Shown here piece by piece: positions 33,483-43,900 of a stretch of 62,000 nucleotides of DNA (position 1 is the first letter of the stretch; the number at the start of each line of letters is the position of its first letter). The translations under genes were made by a program, and so were the position numbers. Location of the stretch: assembly GCA_002633005.1 (NCBI GenBank), contig NMRA01000112.1:327195-389194 (forward strand). The letters run 5' to 3'. This stretch comes from Phoronis australis (Eukaryota; Phoronida; Phoronidae). The notes below the pieces were generated by a model that saw nothing but the letters and a program-made list of their open reading frames with translations, had not been told where the DNA came from and made no database searches.

Positions 33483-35400
33483 ATTGTAATTTTTTTTTGT
33501 AATCTGAGCCAAAGCAACTGATGGGGGGATCTTATCAAATGTTTTAGAAAAATCAATAAATGCTCAGTAGAGACGGTGTCTTTTTTGATTTTGTGTCATA
33601 GTTGACAATATAAAAAATTGTTCGACAGTGCTATATCCCTTTCGGAACCCTACTTGGCATTCATACAATTTATTTTTCTCCATAGCCCAATCAGTACTTT
33701 TCCGATCGCTGGGAGAAGGGAAATTCCCCTATAATTATTAGGGCCATTGACCTTCCCCTGTTTAAACAGCGGTACCAAAATAGCATCACACCATGATTGT
33801 GAGTGCCTCCCACTGTGCAAGGTCTTGTTGAATAGAGCCACTAGTAAAGGACTTGATGACTACTGGTGCACACTTCGACAACCAAGCCACCAATACCCGA
33901 CGCCTTTCCGCAGGGGAGCGATTGAATAGCCCTTTCGATCTCAGTCACACTAAAATCACAATTCAAAGATTCAGAGTCATTTGCCTCACAGTGTTCGCAA
34001 AAGTTACTGTGGGCATTGAAAACATGATCAGCATTATTTTCCACGTCTTCACCGATCTGAATTTTATGATTGAGTAAATACCACATACCAGGCGTGATCG
34101 AGGATATAGACTTGTTTCTGCGCAAGTTTGCTTTCACCAAATTCCAGAATAGTTTTGTATACATGTAATTTATGTTGTTTATTATCTCATTCAATATCTC
34201 TGAATTCCGCTGTTATTTCTTAACTCTAATCAACTTTCGGTACCCTCTCTTGCGTGATTTGTAAAATTCTAGGTCACTGACAGACCTGGACAGGCGAAAT
34301 TTCTTAAGAGCCTGATATTTACTTTCATGTCCCTTAACTCATTATCCCACCAAGAAAGATGTGACTTAAAATTGCCCTTTCTAGATTTACTGGACTGCGA
34401 GATCATATTTGATGCAACACATGTGTACAAACGGAGTAAATTATACACTGTTTCATCCACCAAATTATTTTCAATCAAACGATAAAATTCATTTGAAAGA
34501 TCGTTGGAACACTCTGTAAATTTTGTCTCAAATGAGGATATATACGTTGTCCGCGGAACACACAATTTTCTCATACGGTCTGACACTTGACGTCACCTTG
34601 TTCAACTGATAGCAGTACTGAGTAATTCGCACCTTGGCCCGGTCTCCAATCTTTTTACTCGAAATGGAACTCGAAATTAGGTTTGGCATTTTCTACTCTA
34701 CTTTTGGGCGAACTCAAGATAAGTGTCTATTATTCTATGCTCGAGTACACAATAAATTACATAGATAATTTATTGCCCTTAGTTCACAGTTTGTAAACCC
34801 AATATTAAAGCAATAAATTCGAGTTTGAACTCGAAATTTCGTGTTTTTACTCGAGTTTGTAGCACGAATATAAGGGTCTTCAAGGGCAAACTTGAACTGG
34901 AAACTCCTATGCATAAACCATAATGTATTCGAGCACAGTCTGATAACCAATTATCTTAAGTTCGCACAAAAGGAGCAGAGAAATTGTCAAAAATAGTTTC
35001 GAGTTCGTTTCGAGTACAAAGTTTAGAGACCGGGCTCTGGTGTCAAAGTACAAACTATGGGGAGATGATCAGACACGTCGAATAAATCTACCTTAAACTT
35101 AAATAGATGTTCATACAAATCAGATGATACCAACAGATAATCCACAACTCTACACACTCCTGATGCATAACATTTAGATTCACGTTTCTCATCATCCTCA
35201 CGTCTACTGGTCATGATACGAAGGTCACGTTCACAGCAAAGCTCCACAAGAAGTTAATTACATCATCTGTAGTTTCTCTACGAATACTAAAGCTACCAGA
35301 GGAATACCATTCTTGGCAGGGGAGGTAATCGGGCTGTCATGCACAATAGTCTTTCAAATTACCAAAACTTGTGTCAAAATCACCCATTGCAGTATAAGAT
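33483..35400 (-). pseudogene. LINE fragment: endonuclease end and N-terminal half of RT
   Basis: Read leftward. An AP-endonuclease-like C-terminus has MGDFDTSFGN near 35380 and VVDYLLVSSDLYEHLF followed by VSDHLPIVC near 35050-35130. The linker follows (SRKGNFKSHLSWWDNELRD, 34320-34390), then IERAIQSLPCGKASGIGG (about 33890-33950), NYRGISLLPAIGKV (about 33690-33740), QVGFRKGYSTVEQFF and FIDFSKTFDKIP (motif A) near 33490-33640. RT motifs B and C are missing, so the 3' half is lost, which is unusual because LINEs normally lose the 5' end. Several frameshifts; not functional. A MITE (34637-35035) splits the endonuclease from the linker. L2/CR1-like by motif style. Confidence 0.8.
34637..35035. 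mobile_element. Complete MITE with GCCCGGTCTC ends, inserted in the LINE
   Basis: Left GCCCGGTCTCCAATCTTTTT then ACTCGAAATGGAACTCGAAA. The right end, read in reverse, is GCCCGGTCTCTAAACTTTGT then ACTCGAAACGAACTCGAAA. The element is about 399 bp and largely palindromic; there is no ORF. The LINE endonuclease frame ends at its right edge and resumes beyond its left edge. Related copies lie at 8041 and 40741. Confidence 0.8.
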
Positions 35401-35410
35401 GATCACTTAC

Positions 35411-36066
35411 TTAGAGACGTGGTAGGTTGGTTGCAGACGTTTCGACCTGGTCCACCAGGTCCTTATCAATTAATGAGGAGTTTCCCGCCTTTCGCTGGTT
35501 AAGAATGTTTGAATACACGGGAGGTAAGTGGAGACCTTGGTCCCGGTTCAAGAGGGGGCGCTGAGTGTTGATGTTTATGGACTCTTTTAGCTTGTGAGCA
35601 TACCAATTCTGTTCTTTGGCTAGGATCTTGGATGACGCAAGGGAGAAGGAATGCCCAGTCGCCAATATGTGTTCCCCCACAGTTGTTGGTCTGTCTAGTT
35701 TCTGATATTCTTTGAATCTGGTAAGGGACGCTCTCTTGGTTTCTCCAATTTGGGTGTGGTGGTATCCTGATCACATTTCAGCTGGTATATGACCCCACAT
35801 TGTTTAGCCATCGGGGTTGGGTTTTTGGGTCTGTCTAGTAGGGATCGGAGGATGTTGATGGGTTTCATATATGAAGGGATTCTGTGGGTTATGTAAGTGT
35901 GTTGCAGGCGTTCAGACACTCCTCTTATGTATGGGATGGACCATCGAGTTTTTTAGTAGATTTACGACTATGGGGGTCTGTGAACATCCATTCCTGGTAT
36001 CCATTAGCTCGCAAAGCATCTTCAACATGGTCAACCTCTTCGACATAGTTTCGGTATTCAGTGATG
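35411..36066 (-). pseudogene. Penelope-like element fragment: RT thumb and GIY-YIG endonuclease
   Basis: Leftward, an RT thumb-like segment has VEDALRANGYQEWMF (about 35985-36030). Then come IPYIRGVSERLQ and LLDRPKNPTP, a GIY-YIG core CGVIYQLKC (35770-35800) with IGETKR in a shifted frame (about 35735-35755), and MGEHILATGHSFSL with WYAHKLKESI toward the end. The order and motifs are those of endonuclease-bearing Penelope-like elements. At least two frameshifts make it non-functional. The catalytic RT palm is absent. Its right edge meets family F at 36069 and its left edge meets the LINE at 35400. Confidence 0.8.
35436..35469 (-). ncRNA. Degenerate hammerhead-ribozyme-like motif
   Basis: At the 3' end of the Penelope-like fragment the minus strand reads TTGATAAG, a 7-bp stem GACCTGG/CCAGGTC with loop TGGA, then GAAACGTC. 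The layout CUGAUGA - stem II - GAAA - short stem III - GUC is that of hammerhead ribozymes known in Penelope-like terminal repeats. Here the first box has two changes (C to T, G to A), so self-cleavage is unlikely. Confidence 0.4.
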
Positions 36067-36068
36067 TA

Positions 36069-36825
36069 ACGTTACATCAATTTCAGTTAACTGGACAGAG
36101 CAAGCATAGTTATCATGTTTCTTCAAGGGCCTCGTTCATCCGAGGGGAAAGGTGTCTGTGCCTTCCAGTTCTGAGAGGGGAATTTTTCGCCGGGCGAGGG
36201 GAAGATCTACCTGCCGATCATCATCAATAGCACCCCCACCCTGCTGCAATCTCTCGAAGGCTCTGTCTCAAGTAGCATTTTGTGCTCTTTCAAACTGTCA
36301 CCTGTGTGGCTACAGTTGATTTGAACTTCGGAGAGAACTTTTCAATCACTAGGCAATTTTTAGGCTTCATGGGGGGATTTCGGGGGGATTTTTCAATATT
36401 TTTGAGTGGTAAATAGGGCCGATATTCTGCCCCAAAATCGATGGATTGAGGGCCTTGTCCTTTTTGGAAAGAAAAACGCATCATCTTTCAACCTGTAGTC
36501 ATGAAAACACAGCCTGGCTGGCCGAAGATTCTCCGGTCATAATTGCTATGACGCTCGGCAACCGAGATGCGACAAAATCTAACTTTTCAAAAACATTTAT
36601 AAATTTTACACGAACATATTTTCCTTCGTCGCGGCGGGGATGGCAACGAACCAATGCTTCCGAATGTCAACGTCCTCAGGGATTGTAAAACAGGCAGTTG
36701 AGTGTCTGTATTTTTCTAGCCGTTGGAGCAACACGGAATACAACCAGTATGCCGATAAGCCAACAGAGCTATCGTAGCGACCCTCGTTTTGGAACGCGCC
36801 TCCTGTCGGCGTGAATTTGGTCAAC
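36069..36825 (+). repeat. Family F long repeat, copy 4 (3' part)
   Basis: Starts at CATCAATTTCAGTTAACTGG and continues with GAGAGGGGAATTTTTCGCC, AGGGCCGATATTCTGCCCC, GCCGAAGATTCTCCGGTCAT and the 3' end GCGCCTCCTGTCGGCGTGAA. It is colinear with 39300-39985 and 56120-57142. Non-coding. Confidence 0.8.
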
Positions 36826-36989
36826 AGAGCTACTTTTTGAATAACTGATACGAACTGCGGGTGTTATCCACTAATGCTTAACTGTAGACCAATGTAAACA
36901 CAGAGACCATGCCTGAACTTATCAGGTTAACAGATAAGGGCGGAAATGATCAAACAATTACGGGGGTGCTTCACACAGCAGAACATCCA

Positions 36990-37641
36990 ACAGCCTCGTC
37001 TCCAAGCCTCAAGATAGCGCTGATCTGTTTAGCCAATTGAGGCATGGTTAGGAGAACTCAATGTGTCAGAATTTTGACCATTTGTTACTGAAATCGCCGG
37101 ATTATAACGATTGATAAAAAGTTAAATCTTCTTTGAAATTTTCGTCATTTTGAATACAAAAATCAGAACTAACGGTATAACATGCAGCAATTTAGGACTA
37201 AATTATTGCAAAAATTGTGTGTTTTGTTTCTGAAAAGGATTGATTTCTATGGGGTACTATCAATAAAACAGAATCGAAAATAAGTACGCCAACATTTTTT
37301 ATTTCAAACAATAACCAAAACAATGCCTTTTGCTTCATGAATAGCAGAAACAACTGCCTTTGTTGTGGCTCTAATTTAGTTTCGACCTACTTAAATTTAT
37401 CAAATCAACCATGCCAAGAATCTGCAAGAATTGGTGTTCAAGCATTGAGATTCAAGTGTCTGACAGATAGCATTTCATTTTCATTATTTTATCTAAATAA
37501 TCGTAGTTCGTCGCCACCTTTTTAAAAATGTTTTAATGACGCCAAGACAGCGATCAATCATTTCGCAGAAGGTATTTCTCCTAACCAAGCCTCAAACAAC
37601 TAAACCGGTCAGGGCCATCTTGAGGTTTGGGGACGAGGCTG
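36990..37641. mobile_element. 0.65-kb TIR element with 60-bp ends
   Basis: The left end CAGCCTCGTCTCCAAGCCTC then CAAGATAGCGCTGATC, to GGCATGGTTAGGAGAA, is mirrored by the right end through CAGCCTCGTCCCCAAACCTC. AACATCCA (36982-36989) and AACATCTA (37642-37649) form an 8-bp duplication with one mismatch, which suggests a hAT or P-type element. The AT-rich interior has no transposase. Confidence 0.75.
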
Positions 37642-38330
37642 AACATCTACTGGAAGATGAATAAAGGTGGCAAAGCCAAAGATGAGAAAAATGTGGGAAA
37701 TGGGAATCAGGCAACTAATAGCATTGCTTCTAATACAATTTCTGTTTGTTTGAACGCCTGTTAGTTTGTTATCAGTGTGGTAAGCACCACAGTGTCATAA
37801 ACTTCAATTGATGGCTTAACAAGAAAAACAAGATAAGATAAAAACGGCTAGACATTTAGCTCAGTATACAGGACGTGCCTCTACAAATCTGTTCTGACAG
37901 ATTTTTGCTCAATGAAAAAGTAAGATTGCTATAAAATACTGGATTCTAGAAAGTGAAGTGCCTTTGTTGGCAAAATTTTGACATGGGACCGACCAAAAAT
38001 TTCTTTTTTTAAAAGTTCATTATACTCTGCCTAACGACGAGCTAACGTATACTCTGCTTTACATATACATGACATTCTGCAATTTTCCAGTTTAGATACT
38101 ATCTATTATACGAAATCAGTCGAGTTACTCATCTGAATAAGACAGTGGCTCTGCATGTCAACCCTCAATCTCAGCAAATGTTGCTGACAAATCAACTAAA
38201 CTTCATTGAAATATTAAATCGACTGAGACATCTAAGCGTCGCGTTGACAGTCTGTGTTACCGCAACATTACTCATCAAGCCTGAAGTTAGCTGATAAGAT
38301 TACGCGCGTTGGTTAGCGAATTCACAACAC
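37642..38330. other. No recognised feature
   Basis: AT-rich, non-coding. Confidence 0.55.
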
Positions 38331-39985
38331 CACTGACTATAAACCAATTCACGCGGCAGACATTAAAATCCAAAGCGAGGCTCACTGCAATAAACAAAGT
38401 CGAAGTTGACATTGCGTGAGTTAAATGGCCGGTCTTTCGAGTCCAACATGGATATTAAATCTACAAAATGTGTCGATAATTAAGCACAGAGACGTAAAAA
38501 AATACATTAGAGAACAATTCATTGCACCAAAGAGTTGTCTGGCGAAAGGGTATAAGCTTTTTTCGGAAAACTAGTGTCCAAACACGATAAGTAAATATGA
38601 CCAAATTGCGGCGACCGACGTGTTACGGCTAGGTATTATCCTGAATGCAGGGTTATGTTTCTTCTTGTAAATTGTTGATGAAAATGCTAATTTCTACACG
38701 AACCAGTTCTTCTGCTTTTATTGTTGACGAGTTGATGCAATATTCGACAGCATTTTGCTGTCATGTGCATCTGGTTTAATTTGTTAATCAAGAATATTAG
38801 CATCGAGCATAGCCTAGGTCCTGGTGAGGTAGGGACTACCGGGACTAATAATTGATTTGTCATTGATCTGAAAGAATAACTGATGTTATTAAATATATTT
38901 TTATTAAAATAAAAAACCTGCATGCGCGCACCCCCCAATTGGCAAAGTGGGCAAAAAGGTCCGCCCCCTGAGAGACAAAACGTCCGAGACAAATGAACAC
39001 TAAATAAGCGCAAACGCGCAATTCTCAGAGGTGCTCCCGTTTTTTTTTTAGTCCCTCCGCACTTTTGTTAGAAAATGGTCCACAACGAGTCCCCATATCG
39101 AAGGCTGGGTGCGCACATGACCTGGCTCGTAGTTGAAAATAAAAATTATTTGACCATCAATTCTGCTTTCTTCGTTTTAATAATTCTTACGTCTATTGCA
39201 TGTGTTAGGTTTCAAATATCAATCTGTACCAAGTTGAATTTCAAAATTAAAACACGTACCTAATTCGTTCGTCTAAAGCATGCCCTCGTTTTAGAGCTCA
39301 ATTTCAGTTAACTGGGCAGAGCAAGCATAGTTATTATTTTCTTCAGGAGCCTCGTTCGTTCATCCGAGGGGGAAGATTCCTGTGCCTTCAAGAGGAGGAT
39401 TTTTTCGCAGAGTGACGGGAAAAATCTAGCTCCCGATCACCATCAAAAGGACCCCGCCCTGTTGCAAGCTCTCATACGCTACGTCTCAAATTGTCAACTG
39501 TGTGGTTACACTCCAGATGATTTGAACTTCGAAGAGAAATTTTCAATCACCTTTTTAGGCCTCGTGGGGGAATTTCGCGTGAGTTTTTAATATTATTAGA
39601 GGGGAATAGAGCCGATATTCGGCCCCAAAATCGAGGGATTGAGGGCCCTGTCCTTTTGGGAAAAAAATGCATCATGAAAACACACTGAGCCTGGCTGGCC
39701 GATGATTCTCCAGTCGTCATTACTCGGCAACGAGACGCTATCAAATATTATCTAACTTTTCGAAAACATTTATAAAATTTACACGGACATATTTTCTTTC
39801 ATCGCGGCGTATGGCAACGATCCAACGCTTCCGCATCTCAGCGTACTTAGCCGGAGATCGTAAAACAGACAGCTGAATGTCCGTATTTTCCCTAGCCGTT
39901 CGAGCAACGCGGAATACAGCTATCGTAGCGAGACTGGTTTTGGAACTCGCCTCCTGTAGGCGTAAATTAGGTCTATGAGAAAAAA
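38331..39985 (+). repeat. Family F long repeat, copy 2
   Basis: Runs from CAATTCACGCGGCAGACAT through GAAGTTGACATTGCGTGAG, the AT-rich middle and the 3' end CGCCTCCTGTAGGCGTAAAT. The segment 38919-39130 is absent from copies 1 and 3 and is therefore an insertion; I cannot classify it. Copies 2 and 3 share about 70 bases at the left that copy 1 lacks. Confidence 0.8.
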
Positions 39986-40740
39986 CACGATTGAACAGCG
40001 TTAAGGAGGCCTTGAACTCCCGCGGCCAATTTGCAACGCGGAAATATTTAAATCTAGGGGTAGAGCAGGCTTGGGGCAGTTTTTAGGTAGGCATTGCATG
40101 TAGACTCGGTGAATGTGTTTGTATTTGAGAAAATGCTGACAATGAAAAAGGGTCGTTCACTCAAGGAGCATATTTCGGTTTCGGGTCCCTGGTACACTGC
40201 CCTGAGGGGCTACTTCAAAATCCTTTGTTGAAAATGAGTGCTCGAGTATCCAGTGGCTGACCTCTTATAAATGATACTAAACATCGTCCTATATCAAAAT
40301 TCATTTAAACACTATTTTTTTCCTAGAGGTTATTTCAAATTGGCAAAAAACATAATGAACTTTAATTGCTGTTTCAAGTAGGATAAATAGGAATTTTCGG
40401 GAATCAAACGTCGCAGGCCGCATGATTGGGCCCATTGCACCAAACAGTTGCGCTAAAAACAATAGAGCCCCGTTACATGTGAAGGAAGATTTCAAGCCTA
40501 CCCGTCTCCTTTAAGAAAACAGACCGCGGACTTTTTCATTTGTTGCCATGCACTATATGTTGCAGGCATGTAACTGTCATCCAGTAGCTTGCTCCTTAGC
40601 CTATAAAAAGCTTAGCAAGACTACACATTATAAAAACTGGAGGCACACAATTCTGAGTCGCTTGCACGTTGTTAAGTGACAAGATTTTTTTCAAACCGGT
40701 AATTTGCAGTGTTTTTAGGCAACTTCCAATTGGTAAAACC
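39986..40740. other. No recognised feature
   Basis: Non-coding flank of family F. Confidence 0.55.
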
Positions 40741-40905
40741 AGGGCTCTGGGTTCTGATCATTTTACTCGAAATGGAACTCGAAATTATGTTTGGCATTTT
40801 CTACCCTACTTTTGTGCGAATTCAAGATAAGTGTCCAATATTCTATACTCGAGTACATAATGACTTACGTGGATATTTTTTTAGTTCTAGTTTGCAGTTT
40901 ACAAT
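40741..40905. mobile_element. MITE family CCGGTCTC/ACTCGAAA, left-end copy
   Basis: A TTTTACTCGAAATGGAACTC segment, then TTTGGCATTTTCTACCCTAC and TACTCGAGTACATAATGA, match the left third of the element at 34637-35035 closely. The right part is missing. Confidence 0.7.
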
Positions 40906-43900
40906 CCAACTTGCATCAAATGTTTGTTTCTGCTCTTGTAAAGACTCTATGCTCTATTGGAATTTAAAGTAGATATAAACATGCCTTTTGTCACGAAAAC
41001 CAACTTCTCATTTAGACCACGTATCATTAGTATGAAATTGACCTCGAATTGTTCCTTGATAAAATAGGTGTGAATTTTGGGTTTGAAAATTTCTAGCAAT
41101 TTGTCACTACTTGAAACAGTTTCTTTAGGTTGACTTGTCACAGCATACCATTTCATTCACCTGACATAGTCTCAACCATAATGAACTTACCGTTCTTTGT
41201 AAGACCAAAAATTATTTCTCATCTGAATAAGGAAAAATCCGAGATCAATGTTATACCGAAAAGTGGTTAAATTCAAAAGTTAAGTTGCATGGAAAGAACA
41301 GGGTTTTATAGCCACCGTATTTTTTCTGCGAAAAATGCAACTCTATCGTCTCTCAGTGTTGGTTTCTTATTGCTTACTGATGGACGAAGAAAGTCTGAAC
41401 CTTGTTTGAGCTTGATAAAACAGTTGTGTGGTAACTTTGTAACTTTATATGCATGCAACGGCTGCTGAGTAGCACTTGGAACACAACCATGCTGCCATGG
41501 GTTCAATTTCCAGTCTTAAAACTCTAGGATCGATCTAAACCATTAAGTGTTTTGCAATGGTCATCAAAAGTTATGATGCAATGAAAATTTATACCAAGAA
41601 TCAAATGGCAATATGTGCATTAGTTCTTGCATCATATTTCTAACTTGCAACCTCTCACACTTGTTGATACTAGCATTCAGTTGGTGGCATGGGTACGGTT
41701 ATCGTTACTTGTACCCAGTGGTGGTTTTCTTTGCACTACCTTTTTGGTTTCAGTGATCAATTATATTGTAACTTTTCACAATATCTTACAGTTACAGGCT
41801 ACACAGGTACTTCAGTGAGAAATCCAAGAAGAATGCAGTCAAGAATTAAGAAAAATCTGTACTGGAGTCCGTAATTAGCAGATGCTTGAGAGACGAACAA
41901 GCCGTGCACAAACTTGACGCATGACTTCCAGGGTCCAATCAGTTTATTGCCTTGAAGTCAATGGTGTTGCAATGGCAACCAATGTTAACTGATCTATCAA
42001 AAGAAACTATCACTGCTTCAGTGATTACTTGGCACTATTTTGAAAGTTAGTTTTGCACAGTAGCTTGACTGCAGTCAAGACATTTTCAGAATGAAACCAG
42101 GAAATGGTATTGGGCATAAATTTTGTTTATTAGTACCATTAAGAAATCACATTTATCTGAGTACTGAGTAATAGGCAAAACTAATATATGCATTTGCAAA
42201 AAAAAATATATATATGCATTTGCCACATAAAGAACTGGGCCTGAGTTAATAACGTCATTTGTTTAATGACTCCAAGTAGATGAAACGGTACGATTTGTGA
42301 CATAACCCTTGTATTGCGAAAATATGTTGGGGTAGGCGCCTGTTGTTGTAGTCAGTACCTTTGTCGAAGGCCAGCACATCATTACAGTAGACTCTTGACA
42401 ATTCCTCATTTATGACGAAGAAACCAAAAGTCTGAATCAAAAAGTGAAAATATTTTTTTTCATTGCCATACATGTATATAAGAGATCAAAAAATCATCCA
42501 TTGCCTAGTGTACTTAACAGCTGAATACCTTGTAGAATGTATTGTTGGCAGTCCATTGTCATGGCTGTTTTGATATTTATACTTACAATTCAGACAAACG
42601 CTCAGCAAAGCTGTCAAATAATAAATTTGCTTTATTGTGTTTTGTTTAGTTTGAATAAAACCGGACCTTATTATGGACCTGCCAATAATCCATAGATAGT
42701 CTTTAATGAATACTCGTGTCACAGGTGTACTGTCAGGGCCGTAATAATGTTTCCACTTCACAATTGCCAAGTAAAGGTTTAGTCCAGTAATCATTAATAC
42801 ATAAGAGCCTGGAAATAATTAGTTCAAATTTTCTCAATAAGTAGCAATTATGACATATTTTCAGATAATTTATTTATTTGCTAAACTGAGTTTTAAATAT
42901 TTGTCTGAAACATTTCTGTTGATTGCATGACCAAATCTCTGTCTTAAGTCACTTTTCATGAAACAAACCCCTGGGACGGTAGAACTTAAAATCCTGGTCT
43001 CACACGTTGTTAAGCCTTATTACATGGTTAGAGGATGTTGTAAGGAACCAAGAAGTACTTATTCCATAACTAATACACGATCCGTACTCGAAAAAAGTTT
43101 AAATGAACGCGCCACTCATGATTCGCACCCGAAGAACCACCGCCATTTTGAACATACCGTGAACCCCGAAGTACAATTCATTCAGGAACCCAGGCTATGC
43201 AAACGCCGTCAGTAAGAATGGACGAGTGCCTGTTACCAGCCTGCAAATGGGGATAAAATAATCGACAGCGCGCCTTCATTTTAATGAAATCAAAATACGG
43301 ACAATTTTATTGAATTTGCTGAAGAAATGTGGCGAATAAATTTTGAAGGAAATTAATTTGCCGGACTCGGGACCGCAGCCTACCGGACCCGGTGCGGATC
43401 GAGACCAGACACTGGCGAACGGTAAAGGCATGCGGTTGCAAGCTGTTTTGTCGAAGTAAAATGTTCAAATCATACATGCCGTATACATTCAAAGGTAGTT
43501 TCAGACACTTGCATAAAATTACGGGCTGGTTAGTCCAGTGTCACACTGCCGCGGCAGCCTTAGCTAGTCTCAGTGCCAGCTACCAATATGAAGACTAACT
43601 ACAGCTTGTTAGTAGGCCTATACATTTTTGCGTCAAGGCTACCCCTAGGCCTACGTGGTCGCTGGACACAGCGCTCGCTCAAACGAGGTTTATTTAGAAC
43701 TTGGGTACTTCTGGCGAACTATGCAAAGTTCTTGGCTTTCAACAGAGATTTTCCAAGACTTTGTATGAGCGCAACAAGTCTAAAAAAATGGGGGGCTGGA
43801 ATTTTTGGGAATGCCTATCTTTTACTATAAGATTCACTGGGTATGTTCAGAGCTATGAATTGCAGAAGCTCAATTTTGGTACTTCCTGTCTTCTAGTGAA

